Assembly (NCBI RefSeq): GCF_015291665.1
Contig: NZ_CP030048.1
Span: forward strand, 372,001-436,000
Direction: 5' to 3'
DNA from: Bradyrhizobium sp. CCBAU 53338
Lineage (GTDB): Bacteria; Pseudomonadota; Alphaproteobacteria; Rhizobiales; Xanthobacteraceae
Length of the DNA: 64,000 nucleotides
The position numbers were made by a program, and so were the translations under genes. The notes below the pieces were generated by a model. That model searched no databases. It was not told where the DNA came from and saw only the letters and a program-made list of their open reading frames with translations. Of the stretch, positions 18,866-27,980 are shown piece by piece; position 1 is the stretch's first letter, and the number at the start of each line of letters is the position of its first letter.

Positions 18866-21823
18866 ATGTCTCGCCAGGACGCGAACGCAGCCTTTGCCCT
18901 GTCATCCTTTTTGCAGGGCACCAACGCCACCTACATCGACGAAATCTACGCCCGCTACGAGAAGGATCCGTCCTCGGTCGACGCCGAGTGGCAGGAGTTC
19001 TTCAAGAGCCTCAACGATCAGCCCGCTGACGTCCGCAAGAACGCCGAGGGCCCGTCCTGGGAGCGCGACAACTGGCCACTGACCCCGAAGGACGACCTGA
19101 CCTCCGCGCTCGACGGCAATTGGGCCGAGGTCGAAAAGGCTGTCGGCGCCAAGATCGCCGCCAAGGCGCAGGCCAAGGGCGCGGATGTCTCTTCCGCCGA
19201 CGTGCTCCAGGCCACGCGCGACTCCGTCCGCGCCTTGATGCTGATCCGCTCCTACCGCATGCGGGGCCACTTCCACGCCAAGCTCGATCCGCTCGGGATC
19301 GAGGCCCCGCGCAACCGCGAAGAGCTCGACCCGCGCACCTACGGCTTCACGGAAGCCGATTTCGACCGCAAGATCTTCCTCGATCACGTGCTCGGTCTCG
19401 AATACGCCAACCTGCGTGAAATCACCGCGATCTGCGAGCGTACCTACTGCCAGACGCTCGGCGTCGAGTTCATGCACATCAGCAATGCCGCGCAGAAGGC
19501 CTGGATCCAGGAGCGCATCGAGGGGCCGGACAAGGAAATCTCCTTCACCCGCGAAGGCCGCCGCGCCATCCTGATGAAGCTGGTCGAAGCCGAGGGCTTC
19601 GAAAAATTCTGCGACACCAAGTTCACCGGCACCAAGCGCTTCGGCCTCGACGGCGGCGAATCGCTGATCCCCGCGCTCGAGCAGATCATCAAGCGCGGCG
19701 GCAATCTCGGCGTGAAGGAAGTCGTGCTGGGCATGCCGCATCGCGGTCGCCTCAACGTGCTGACGCAGGTGATGGGCAAGGCCCATCGCGCGCTGTTCCA
19801 CGAGTTCAAGGGCGGCTCGGCCAACCCCGACGCGGTCGAAGGTTCGGGCGACGTCAAGTATCACCTCGGCGCCTCCTCGGACCGCGAGTTCGACGGCAAC
19901 CGCATCCATCTGTCGCTGACCGCCAACCCCTCGCATCTCGAGATCGTCGATCCCGTCGTGCTCGGCAAGGTCCGCGCCAAGCAGGACCAGCATGGCGATC
20001 CGCCGGACCAGCGCATCTCGGTGATGCCGCTGCTCATGCACGGCGACGCGGCGTTCGCGGGCCAGGGTGTGGTTGCCGAATGCTTCGGTCTGTCGGACCT
20101 GAAGGGCTACCGCACCGGCGGCTCCGTGCATTTCATCGTGAACAACCAGATCGGCTTCACCACCTATCCGCGCTACTCGCGCTCCTCGCCCTATCCGTCC
20201 GACGTGGCGAAGATGATCGACGCGCCGATCTTCCACGTCAACGGCGACGATCCGGAAGCCGTGGTGTTCGCGGCCAAGGTCGCGACCGAGTTCCGGCAGA
20301 AATTCCACAAGCCCGTCGTCATCGACATGTTCTGCTACCGCAGGCATGGCCACAACGAAGGCGACGAGCCGGCGTTCACCCAGCCGGTGATGTACAAGAA
20401 GATCGCGGCTCACCCCACGACGCTGGAGCTCTACTCCCGCCGTCTGGTCAGCGAAGGCGTGATGACCCAGGGCGAGGTCGACAAGGCCAAGGCCGATTGG
20501 CGCGCCCGTCTCGATGCCGAGTTCGAGGCCGGCACCTCCTACAAGCCGAACAAGGCCGACTGGCTCGACGGCAAGTGGGCGGGCTTCAAGATCGCCGACC
20601 AGGAAGAAGATGCGCGCCGCGGCGTCACCGGTGTCGAACTCACCGAGCTGAAGGACATCGGCCGCAAGATCACCAAGGTACCGGACGGTTTCCGCGTCCA
20701 CCGCACCATCCAGCGCTTCCTCGAGAACCGTTCCAAGGCGATCGACACCGGCGCCGGCATCGACTGGGCGACCGGCGAAGCGCTGGCGTTCTGCACGCTG
20801 CTCGCCGAAAACCATCACGTCCGTCTGTCCGGGCAGGATTCGGAGCGCGGCACCTTCTCGCAGCGTCACTCGGTCCTGATCGACCAGGAGGACGAGAGCC
20901 GCTACACGCCGTTCAACCATCTCGGCAACGAGCAGGGCCATTACGAGGTCATCAACTCGCTGCTGTCGGAAGAAGCGGTGCTCGGCTTCGAATACGGCTA
21001 TTCGCTCGCCGAGCCGAACACGCTGACCCTGTGGGAAGCCCAGTTCGGCGACTTCGCCAACGGCGCGCAGGTCGTGTTCGACCAGTTCATCTCCTCGGGC
21101 GAGCGCAAATGGCTGCGCATGTCCGGCCTCGTCTGCCTCCTGCCGCACGGCTATGAGGGCCAGGGACCGGAGCATTCCTCGGCGCGTCTGGAGCGTTACC
21201 TGCAGATGTGCGCGGAAGACAACATGCAGGTTGTCTACCCGACCACGCCGGCGAACTACTTCCACGTGCTGCGCCGCCAGCTGCATCGCGAGATCCGCAA
21301 GCCGCTGATCATGATGACGCCGAAGTCGCTGCTGCGTCACAAGCGTGCGGTCTCGCGTCTCGAGGAACTCGCCAAGGGCACGACCTTCCACCGCATCCTG
21401 TACGATGACGCCCAGATGCTGCCGAACGAGCCGATCAAGCTCGTCCCGGACGAGAAGATCCGCCGCATCGTGCTGTGCTCCGGCAAGGTCTATTACGACC
21501 TCTACGAGGAGCGCGAGAAGCGTGGCATCGACGACATCTATCTGATGCGCGTCGAGCAGCTCTATCCGGTGCCGCTGAAGGCGCTGGTGGCCGAGCTGTC
21601 CCGCTTCAAGAAGGCGGAAGTGATCTGGTGCCAGGAAGAGCCGCGCAACATGGGTGCCTGGCACTTCATCGAACCCTATCTGGAATGGGTGCTGAACCAG
21701 GTGAACGGTGTGAGCCGGCGTCCGCGTTATGTCGGCCGCGCCGCTTCCGCCGCGACCGCCACTGGCCTGATGTCCAAGCATCAGGCGCAGTTGAAGGCGT
21801 TCCTGGACGAAGCATTGAGCTGA
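18866..21823 (+). CDS. sucA: 2-oxoglutarate dehydrogenase E1 component
   Basis: This 985-residue thiamine-diphosphate enzyme decarboxylates 2-oxoglutarate and passes the succinyl group to SucB. The N-terminal E2-binding part begins SSFLQGTNATYIDEIYARYEKDP. The ThDP motif region contains GMPHRGRLNVL and GDAAFAGQGVVAECF. The C-terminal part has GQDSERGTFSQRHSVLIDQ and LPHGYEGQGPEHSSARLERYLQ. The ATG at 18866 follows CCAGGAAC; a start 12 codons earlier is possible but less likely. A dispersed repeat fills the gap between this gene and sucB. Confidence 0.98.
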   Translation: MSRQDANAAFALSSFLQGTNATYIDEIYARYEKDPSSVDAEWQEFFKSLNDQPADVRKNAEGPSWERDNWPLTPKDDLTSALDGNWAEVEKAVGAKIAAKAQAKGADVSSADVLQATRDSVRALMLIRSYRMRGHFHAKLDPLGIEAPRNREELDPRTYGFTEADFDRKIFLDHVLGLEYANLREITAICERTYCQTLGVEFMHISNAAQKAWIQERIEGPDKEISFTREGRRAILMKLVEAEGFEKFCDTKFTGTKRFGLDGGESLIPALEQIIKRGGNLGVKEVVLGMPHRGRLNVLTQVMGKAHRALFHEFKGGSANPDAVEGSGDVKYHLGASSDREFDGNRIHLSLTANPSHLEIVDPVVLGKVRAKQDQHGDPPDQRISVMPLLMHGDAAFAGQGVVAECFGLSDLKGYRTGGSVHFIVNNQIGFTTYPRYSRSSPYPSDVAKMIDAPIFHVNGDDPEAVVFAAKVATEFRQKFHKPVVIDMFCYRRHGHNEGDEPAFTQPVMYKKIAAHPTTLELYSRRLVSEGVMTQGEVDKAKADWRARLDAEFEAGTSYKPNKADWLDGKWAGFKIADQEEDARRGVTGVELTELKDIGRKITKVPDGFRVHRTIQRFLENRSKAIDTGAGIDWATGEALAFCTLLAENHHVRLSGQDSERGTFSQRHSVLIDQEDESRYTPFNHLGNEQGHYEVINSLLSEEAVLGFEYGYSLAEPNTLTLWEAQFGDFANGAQVVFDQFISSGERKWLRMSGLVCLLPHGYEGQGPEHSSARLERYLQMCAEDNMQVVYPTTPANYFHVLRRQLHREIRKPLIMMTPKSLLRHKRAVSRLEELAKGTTFHRILYDDAQMLPNEPIKLVPDEKIRRIVLCSGKVYYDLYEEREKRGIDDIYLMRVEQLYPVPLKALVAELSRFKKAEVIWCQEEPRNMGAWHFIEPYLEWVLNQVNGVSRRPRYVGRAASAATATGLMSKHQAQLKAFLDEALS

Positions 21824-21839
21824 GAAGTTTTTAGGACGC

Positions 21840-21940
21840 TGTCATCGCCCGCGAAGGCGGGCGATCCAGTACGCCGTGACGGTCGTGATGACCACGACCG
21901 CCGCGGAGTACTGGATGCCCCGCCTTCGCGGGGCATGACA
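21840..21940. repeat. Palindromic repeat (CATCGCCCGCGAAGGCGGGCG family) in the sucA-sucB gap
   Basis: The outer arms are TGTCATCGCCCGCG and CGCGGGGCATGACA, and the inner arms are ATCCAGTAC and GTACTGGAT. The 101-bp unit lies between sucA and sucB inside the transcription unit. A relative is at 26088-26195. Confidence 0.8.
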
Positions 21941-21986
21941 CCAGTAGAATTCATGACCGCATTGGCGATCCCTTAAGGAAAAGACC

Positions 21987-23228
21987 ATGACTGAAATTCG
22001 TGTGCCGACGCTCGGCGAATCCGTCACCGAGGCCACCATCGGCCGCTGGTTCAAGAAGGCTGGCGACCCGGTCGCCGTCGACGAGCCCTTGGTGGAGCTC
22101 GAGACCGACAAGGTCACCATCGAGGTCCCGGCGCCCTCCGCCGGCACGCTGAGCGAGATCATCGCCGCCGACGGCGCGACCGTTGCTGTGGGCGCGCTGC
22201 TCGGCCAGATCACCGATGGCGCCGGTGCCGCCAAGCCCGCCGCCGCGCCGGCCAAGCCTGCTGCTGCTCCGGCACCCGCCGCCGCCGCCCCGGCTGCTGC
22301 TCCCGCCGCAAAGGCGCCGCCGGCCGACGCGCCGCTCGCCCCGTCCGTGCGCAAGCTCTCGGCTGAGAGCGGCGTCGATGCCTCGACCGTCCCGGGCTCC
22401 GGCAAGGACGGCCGCGTCACCAAGGGCGACATGCTCGCCGCGATCGAACGTGCGGCCTCCGCGCCGACCCCGGTCAACCAGCCGGCCGCCGCCGTGCAGG
22501 TCCGTGCGCCGTCGCCGGCCGATGACGCCGCCCGCGAAGAGCGCGTCAAGATGACCCGCCTGCGCCAGACCATCGCGCGCCGCCTCAAGGACGTGCAGAA
22601 CACCGCGGCCATGCTGACGACCTTCAACGAGGTCGACATGACCAACGTCATGGCGCTGCGTACCCACTACAAGGATGCGTTCGAAAAGAAGCACGGCTCC
22701 AAGCTCGGCTTCATGGGCTTCTTCACCAAGGCCGTCGTGCAGGCGCTGAAGGACATCCCAGCCGTCAACGCCGAGATCGACGGCACCGATCTGATCTACA
22801 AGAACTACTACCACATCGGCGTTGCCGTCGGCACCGACAAGGGCCTCGTCGTGCCCGTGGTGCGCGACTGCGACCACAAGTCGATCGCCGACATCGAGAA
22901 GGGCATCGCCGATTTCGGTCGCCGCGCCCGTGACGGCCAGCTCAAGATCGACGAGATGCAGGGCGGCACCTTCACCATCACCAATGGCGGCATCTACGGC
23001 TCGCTGATGTCGACCCCGATCCTGAACGCGCCGCAATCCGGCATCCTCGGCATGCACAAGATTCAGGATCGTCCGATGGTCGTCGGCGGCAAGATCGAGG
23101 TCCGCCCGATGATGTATCTGGCGCTGTCCTACGATCACCGCGTCATCGACGGCAAGGAAGCCGTCACCTTCCTGGTTCGCGTCAAGGAGAGCCTGGAAGA
23201 TCCGGCGCGCCTGGTGCTCGATCTCTGA
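21987..23228 (+). CDS. sucB: Dihydrolipoyl succinyltransferase (E2 of 2-oxoglutarate dehydrogenase)
   Basis: This 413-residue acyltransferase has the classic modular order. The lipoyl domain spans residues 1-75, with the lipoylated K42 in [12 protein letters not shown]. An Ala/Pro-rich linker (about 80-115) follows, then the peripheral subunit-binding domain ([16 protein letters not shown]) and the catalytic domain. The active-site histidine is in [15 protein letters not shown] close to the C-terminus. It accepts the succinyl group from SucA and gives succinyl-CoA. The ribosome binding site AAGGAAAA is well placed before the ATG. It is followed by an SDR gene and then lpd. Confidence 0.98.
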   Translation: MTEIRVPTLGESVTEATIGRWFKKAGDPVAVDEPLVELETDKVTIEVPAPSAGTLSEIIAADGATVAVGALLGQITDGAGAAKPAAAPAKPAAAPAPAAAAPAAAPAAKAPPADAPLAPSVRKLSAESGVDASTVPGSGKDGRVTKGDMLAAIERAASAPTPVNQPAAAVQVRAPSPADDAAREERVKMTRLRQTIARRLKDVQNTAAMLTTFNEVDMTNVMALRTHYKDAFEKKHGSKLGFMGFFTKAVVQALKDIPAVNAEIDGTDLIYKNYYHIGVAVGTDKGLVVPVVRDCDHKSIADIEKGIADFGRRARDGQLKIDEMQGGTFTITNGGIYGSLMSTPILNAPQSGILGMHKIQDRPMVVGGKIEVRPMMYLALSYDHRVIDGKEAVTFLVRVKESLEDPARLVLDL

Positions 23229-23294
23229 TCCCTGATGCTCTGCGAGCGCCGTCGCGATCGTAGCGGCGGCGCCTGTCGAACCATGGAGGCGCGC

Positions 23295-24044
23295 ATGACG
23301 GATAAAGTCGTTGTCATCACCGGCGGCAGCCGCGGCATTGGTCGTGCGACTGCGATTGCGGCGGCCGCGCGCGGCTACCGCGTCGTGGTCGGCTATGCCA
23401 GCAACAAGAAGGCCGCCGACGAGGTCGTTGCCGAGATCGAAGCCAGCAACGGCAAGGCGATCGCGGTGAGATGCGATGTCGCCGAGGAACGCGACATCAT
23501 CGACCTGTTCAAGCAGGCCGACAAGTTCGGCACGCTCGGTGCGCTCGTCAACAATGGCGGCATCGTCGGCCAGAGCGGGGTGCGCGTCGACGAGATGTCG
23601 GCCGAGCGTATCCAGCGCGTGCTCGCGGTCAACGTCACCGGCTCCATCCTCTGCGCGCGCGAAGCGGTGAAGCGGATGTCGACCAGGCATGGCGGCAAGG
23701 GCGGCGTCATCGTCAACCTGTCGTCGGTTGCCGCCAAGCTCGGCGCGCCCAACACCTATGTCGACTACGCCGCATCCAAGGGCGCGGTGGATTCCTTCAC
23801 CATCGGACTCGGCTACGAGGTCGCGGCCGAAGGCATCCGCGTCGCCGCGATCCGCCCCGGCCTGATCGATACGGAGATCCACGCCTCAGGCGGCGAGCCC
23901 GACCGGCATCATCGCCTGGCCCATATGGTGCCGATGAAGCGCGTCGGCACCGCGGATGAAATCGCCAACGCCATCGTCTGGCTGATGTCGGACGATGCCT
24001 CCTACGTTACCTCGGCCATTCTCGATGTGTCCGGCGGACGCTGA
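23295..24044 (+). CDS. Short-chain dehydrogenase/reductase between sucB and lpd
   Basis: This 249-residue classical SDR is FabG/YgfF-like. The cofactor loop is TGGSRGIGRATAIA. The active site is S in NLSSVAAKLGAPNTY with YAASK, and the C-terminus ends VTSAILDVSGGR. The usual NNAG motif reads NNGG here. RPGLIDTEIHASGGEPDRHHRLAHMVPMKRVG is close to proteins annotated as glucose 1-dehydrogenase-like or YgfF. The start is the ATG with GGAGG six bases upstream; 20 more open codons exist upstream. Its substrate is unknown. The position in the 2-oxoglutarate dehydrogenase operon implies co-expression, not a shown role. Confidence 0.88.
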   Translation: MTDKVVVITGGSRGIGRATAIAAAARGYRVVVGYASNKKAADEVVAEIEASNGKAIAVRCDVAEERDIIDLFKQADKFGTLGALVNNGGIVGQSGVRVDEMSAERIQRVLAVNVTGSILCAREAVKRMSTRHGGKGGVIVNLSSVAAKLGAPNTYVDYAASKGAVDSFTIGLGYEVAAEGIRVAAIRPGLIDTEIHASGGEPDRHHRLAHMVPMKRVGTADEIANAIVWLMSDDASYVTSAILDVSGGR

Positions 24045-24101
24045 CGCGCCGCGCGGACGCTGACACATCCTCACAACGCCAAACCTACGGGACTTTCTCT
24101 C

Positions 24102-25502
24102 ATGGCTACCTACGATCTCGTCGTCATCGGCACCGGACCTGGCGGTTATGTCTGCGCGGTGCGCGCCAGCCAGCTCGGCATGAAAGTCGCCGTGGTCGAA
24201 AAGAACGCCACGCTCGGCGGCACCTGCCTCAATGTCGGCTGCATGCCCTCGAAGGCGCTGCTGCACGCCTCCGAAATGTTCGAGGAAGCCGCGCATTCCT
24301 TCGCCAAGATGGGCGTCAACGTCTCCGCGCCGAAGCTCGAACTGCCGGCGATGATGAACTTCAAGCAGCAGGGCATCGACGGCAACGTCAAGGGCGTCGA
24401 GTTCCTGATGAAGAAGAACAAGGTCGACGTGCTCAAGGGCACCGGCAAGATCCTGGGCACCGGCAAGGTCGAGGTCTCCGCCGACGGCAAGTCGCAGGTG
24501 ATCGAGACCAGGAACATCGTGATTGCCACCGGCTCGGACATCGCGCGCCTGAAGGGCATCGAGATCGACGAGAAGCGCATCGTCTCGTCGACCGGCGCGC
24601 TGTCGCTCGACAAGGTCCCCGGCAAGCTGCTGATCGTCGGCGCCGGCGTGATCGGCCTCGAACTCGGCTCGGTCTGGAAGCGGCTCGGCGCCGAAGTCGT
24701 CGTGGTCGAATTCCTCGACCGCATCCTGCCCGGCATGGACGGCGAGATCGCCAAGCAATTCCAGCGCATCCTCGAGAAGCAGGGCTTTGCGTTCAAGCTC
24801 GGTGCGAAGGTCACCGCTGTCGATACTTCAGGCAAGACGCTGAAAGCGACGATCGAGCCCGCCGCCGGCGGCGCCGCCGAGACGCTGGAGGCCGACGTCG
24901 TGCTCGTCTGCATCGGCCGCGTGCCCTACACCGACGGTCTCGGCCTGAAGGAAGCCGGCGTTGCGCTCGATCCGCGCGGCCGCGTCCAGATCGATCCGCA
25001 TTTCGCCACCAGCCTGAAGGGCGTCTATGCCATCGGCGACGTCGTCGCCGGTCCCATGCTCGCGCACAAGGCCGAGGATGAAGGCGTCGCGGTTGCGGAG
25101 ATCATCGCAGGCCAGGCCGGCCACGTGAATTACGACGTCATCCCAGGCGTGGTGTATACCAGCCCCGAAGTGTCCTCCGTCGGCAAGACCGAGGAAGAGC
25201 TCAAGCAGGCCGGCGTCGCCTATACGGTCGGGAAGTTTCCCTTTACCGCCAACGGCCGCTCCAAGGTCAACCAGACCACCGACGGCTTCGTGAAGATTCT
25301 CGCAGATGCGAAGACCGATCGTGTGCTCGGCGTGCACATCATCGGCCGCGAAGCCGGCGAAATGATCCACGAGGCCTGCGTTCTCATGGAGTTTGGGGGC
25401 AGTGCGGAAGATCTCGCCCGCACCTGCCACGCGCATCCGACCCGCTCGGAGGCCGTCAAGGAAGCCGCGCTTGCAGTCGGCAAGCGGGCCATCCATATGT
25501 AG
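24102..25502 (+). CDS. lpdA: Dihydrolipoyl dehydrogenase (E3)
   Basis: This 466-residue flavoprotein reoxidises the dihydrolipoyl groups of SucB and transfers electrons to NAD. The FAD-binding [13 protein letters not shown] starts near residue 10. The redox-active disulfide is C42 and C47 in [13 protein letters not shown], the NAD loop is [15 protein letters not shown], and the C-terminal active-site pair is in [14 protein letters not shown]. Being in the sucAB operon, it is probably the E3 of the 2-oxoglutarate dehydrogenase complex, perhaps shared with other complexes. The ribosome binding site is weak (ACGGGACT). A small membrane protein gene follows closely. Confidence 0.98.
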   Translation: MATYDLVVIGTGPGGYVCAVRASQLGMKVAVVEKNATLGGTCLNVGCMPSKALLHASEMFEEAAHSFAKMGVNVSAPKLELPAMMNFKQQGIDGNVKGVEFLMKKNKVDVLKGTGKILGTGKVEVSADGKSQVIETRNIVIATGSDIARLKGIEIDEKRIVSSTGALSLDKVPGKLLIVGAGVIGLELGSVWKRLGAEVVVVEFLDRILPGMDGEIAKQFQRILEKQGFAFKLGAKVTAVDTSGKTLKATIEPAAGGAAETLEADVVLVCIGRVPYTDGLGLKEAGVALDPRGRVQIDPHFATSLKGVYAIGDVVAGPMLAHKAEDEGVAVAEIIAGQAGHVNYDVIPGVVYTSPEVSSVGKTEEELKQAGVAYTVGKFPFTANGRSKVNQTTDGFVKILADAKTDRVLGVHIIGREAGEMIHEACVLMEFGGSAEDLARTCHAHPTRSEAVKEAALAVGKRAIHM

Positions 25503-25536
25503 GACCGCGCCTAAGCCGAATCGGGCGGGACATCAC

Positions 25537-26067
25537 ATGCTGCGCCGCCTTCTTCAACCGGTCTGGGTCCTGCTGGCGATCATCTTCCTGATCGAAGCCT
25601 GGCTGTGGGACCATCTCGAGCCGATCGTCGCGCGGGTTGTCGCCCTGATCCCGCTCGCCCGGTTCAAGGCCTGGCTGGCGGATCGCGTCGACGCACTCTC
25701 GCCGGCGATGACGTTGATCGTCTTCGCCGTCCCGATCATCCCGCTGTTTCCGCTCAAGCTGGTCGGCCTGTGGCTGCTCACGCATGAATACTGGACCAGT
25801 GCGGTCTTCACGATCCTGTTCGCAAAGATGCTCGGCGTCGGCGTCACCGCCTTCGTGTTCGACGTCACGCGCGACAAGCTGCTGGAGATGCACTGGTTCG
25901 AGCGGCTCTACGAGCTGATCCTGAGATTGCGCGCCAGGGCGACCGAGCTGGTCGAGCCGATCAAGCAGCGCCTCCGTGAGCTGATCAAGGGCAACGGCGA
26001 AGGCTGGTCAGCGCGCACGCTCCGTCTGATCCAGCGCTTCCGCAAGAGCGTGCACGAGGCGCGCTGA
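25537..26067 (+). CDS. Hypothetical membrane protein after lpd
   Basis: This is a 176-residue protein starting at the ATG of MLRRLLQPVWVLLAIIFLIEAWLW; the frame is open upstream but overlaps lpd. Three hydrophobic segments are visible (residues about 8-25, 62-88 and 96-113), followed by a long basic amphipathic C-terminal region rich in Arg and Lys (LRARATELVEPIKQRLRELIKG). The pattern suggests an inner-membrane protein with a cytoplasmic helical tail. I do not recognise a named family. It starts 34 bp after lpd and may be the last gene of that operon. A dispersed repeat follows. Confidence 0.75.
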   Translation: MLRRLLQPVWVLLAIIFLIEAWLWDHLEPIVARVVALIPLARFKAWLADRVDALSPAMTLIVFAVPIIPLFPLKLVGLWLLTHEYWTSAVFTILFAKMLGVGVTAFVFDVTRDKLLEMHWFERLYELILRLRARATELVEPIKQRLRELIKGNGEGWSARTLRLIQRFRKSVHEAR

Positions 26068-26087
26068 TCTGCTCGCTCCACACTCAC

Positions 26088-26195
26088 CGTCATCGCCCGC
26101 GAAGGCGGGCGATCCAGTGTTCCAGAGGCATCGAGATTAGAGCCGAGAAGCCGCGGCGTAGTGGGTGGATGCCCCGGTCGAGCCGGGGCACGACA
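26088..26195. repeat. Palindromic repeat (CATCGCCCGCGAAGGCGGGCG family)
   Basis: The left arm CGTCATCGCCCGCGAAGGCG is nearly identical to that at 21840, and the right arm is GCCCCGGTCGAGCCGGGGCA. It lies between two convergent genes. Confidence 0.7.
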
Positions 26196-26217
26196 GCTGT
26201 GCGTGTGGCGGCCTCAG

Positions 26218-26811
26218 TCACCCGTGCAGATGCAGCAGGTGCGGCGCCCAGGCGCCGAGTACGGTCATGCCCAGGCCGGCGAGCGTCAGCAGTCCCGCGA
26301 TCCAGGCGAGCGGCAGCATGCCGGTGATGATGGTGGCCGATGCCAGCACGATGCCGATCTGGAACGCAGCCGACGCCAGCTCGAAGTGATGATATTTCGC
26401 GGTCGCCTCGTCGCGCACGTGCTCGGCTTCCTTGGCCTTCTCGGAGAGCTGCTCGGTGCCTTCGCCGGTCTCGGGCTCGGAGCGGTAGCGCGCCGCGGTC
26501 TTCTGCCAATCGTCGATCTGCTTCTGCATCGCGGCCTTCATGGCGTCGTCGCTGGCGCTGCCAAGCGTCAGCTTGCCCTGGTCGGCGGCGGTCTGGACCA
26601 CGGTGCGGCGGATGCTCTTGGCCTGGAAGAACGCCCAGAGATTGGAGGCCTCGACATTCTTGCTGATCGACTCGGTCTGGGCGCCCTTGCCGAGCGTTTC
26701 CGAGATCGCCAGGAACAGCGCCAGCACAGCGATCAGGAGGGCGATCTTCTTGTTCTCGCCGGATGCGTGCTCGGCATGCTCGGCGTGCTCCATGCTTTCG
26801 TGTGCGCTCAT
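26218..26811 (-). CDS. DUF4337 domain-containing membrane protein
   Basis: This 197-residue protein has a short acidic His/Glu-rich cytoplasmic start (MEHAEHAEHASGENKK) and a first membrane helix (IALLIAVLALFLAISETLG). A soluble helical segment of about 90 residues with coiled-coil character follows, and then two C-terminal hydrophobic stretches (IGIVLASATIITGMLPLAWIAG, TLAGLGMTVLGAW). The layout and the SKNVEASNLWAFFQAKSIRRT motif match DUF4337, a family of unknown function. The start is the ATG after GAGGGGATTC. It is convergent with the membrane protein gene after lpd and probably monocistronic. Confidence 0.82.
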   Translation of the reverse strand: MSAHESMEHAEHAEHASGENKKIALLIAVLALFLAISETLGKGAQTESISKNVEASNLWAFFQAKSIRRTVVQTAADQGKLTLGSASDDAMKAAMQKQIDDWQKTAARYRSEPETGEGTEQLSEKAKEAEHVRDEATAKYHHFELASAAFQIGIVLASATIITGMLPLAWIAGLLTLAGLGMTVLGAWAPHLLHLHG

Positions 26812-26902
26812 GAATCCCCTCCTGTTCGGTTCCGCAACGATTGACCGAACCGAGCGGCCTGCGCAAGAGGCATGCTTTGTGATGACAGCTTGATGTCAGG
26901 AA

Positions 26903-27868
26903 TCAGCGCCGTGGATGCGCGCTCGCATAGACTTCCAGCAATCGTTCAGAGTCGATGCCGGTATACACTTGCGTCGTCGAGAGCGAGGAATGGCCGAGCA
27001 ATTCCTGGATCGCGCGTAAGTCCCCACCGCGCGAGAGCAGATGCGTGGCGAAGGAATGGCGGAGCGCGTGCGGCGTGGCGCTGTCGGGCAGGCCGAGCGC
27101 GCCGCGCAAGCGCTCCATCGCGAGCTGGATGATGCGCGGGCTGAGCGGGCCGCCGCGGGCGCCGACGAAGATCGGTCCCTCCGGCGGCAGTGCATGCGGG
27201 CACATCGCGACATATTCGTCGATCAGCGCGAGCACGTTCTGCAGCACCGGCACCATGCGCGTCTTGTTGCCCTTGCCTGTGACGACCAGCACATCGCCTT
27301 CACCCGCCTTCGGCACCTCGCGGCGCTTCAGGCCCAGCGCTTCGGAGATGCGCAGGCCCGATCCATAGAGCAGCGCCATCACCGCGGCATCGCGCACCAG
27401 GATCCAGGTCTCGCGCTCCTCGCCGGCGCGCTCGTCGGCGTCGGCGAGGCGTTTTGCAGATGCCATCGGCAGCGGCTTCGGCAAGGTTTTTGCGACCTTC
27501 GGCGCGCGGATCGCCGAGAGGGCCCCGACCTTTCCCTTGCCTTCACGTTCGAGGAAGCGGCCGAACGAGCGCAGGCCCGCGAGCGCCCGCATCAGTGAAC
27601 GGCCGGCAATATCGTCGGCACGGCGCATCGCCATGAAGGCGCGCACATCGGTCGCTTCAAGCGAGGCGAACCGTTCCAGCGTCACGCGCTCGCCCCAATG
27701 GCTGCACAGGAAATCCAGGCACTGCCTGAGGTCGCGGCCATAGGCCTCCAGCGTCTTCGGCGACAACCGCCTCTCGGCGCCGAGATGCGCCAGCCAGCGC
27801 GCCATCTCCTGCGCGATCGAGGGATCGGCGCTGGCGAGCTCGAGGGGTGGGACGGCGGCCTTGCTCAT
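26903..27868 (-). CDS. xerC: Tyrosine recombinase XerC
   Basis: This is a 321-residue site-specific recombinase that resolves chromosome dimers at dif with XerD. The N-terminal core-binding SAM-like domain covers about residues 20-105 (MARWLAHLGAERRLSPKTLEAYGRDLRQCLDFL). In the catalytic domain I can see R in YGSGLRISEALGL, K in VTGKGNKTR, H-x-x-R in HALRHSFATHLLS, H in LLGHSSLST and the nucleophile Y in TQVYTGID. The gene sits divergently next to priA, an arrangement frequent in Rhizobiales. It is the chromosomal Xer type, not a phage integrase, and shows no sign of mobility. Confidence 0.95.
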   Translation of the reverse strand: MSKAAVPPLELASADPSIAQEMARWLAHLGAERRLSPKTLEAYGRDLRQCLDFLCSHWGERVTLERFASLEATDVRAFMAMRRADDIAGRSLMRALAGLRSFGRFLEREGKGKVGALSAIRAPKVAKTLPKPLPMASAKRLADADERAGEERETWILVRDAAVMALLYGSGLRISEALGLKRREVPKAGEGDVLVVTGKGNKTRMVPVLQNVLALIDEYVAMCPHALPPEGPIFVGARGGPLSPRIIQLAMERLRGALGLPDSATPHALRHSFATHLLSRGGDLRAIQELLGHSSLSTTQVYTGIDSERLLEVYASAHPRR

Positions 27869-27980
27869 GCGCTCTGGACGGAATGATTCCGCACAGTATA
27901 TCGCATCTCACCGGTTTACCGTTCGCTAAGGCCGGCCCGGGGCGCTAGCCTCAAAGCCCCAAGGTTCCGATTCTCTTTCA

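Noticed and set aside
18902..21781. A 959-codon minus-strand open frame opposite sucA
   Set aside because: It is a codon-bias shadow of sucA with no recognisable motif.
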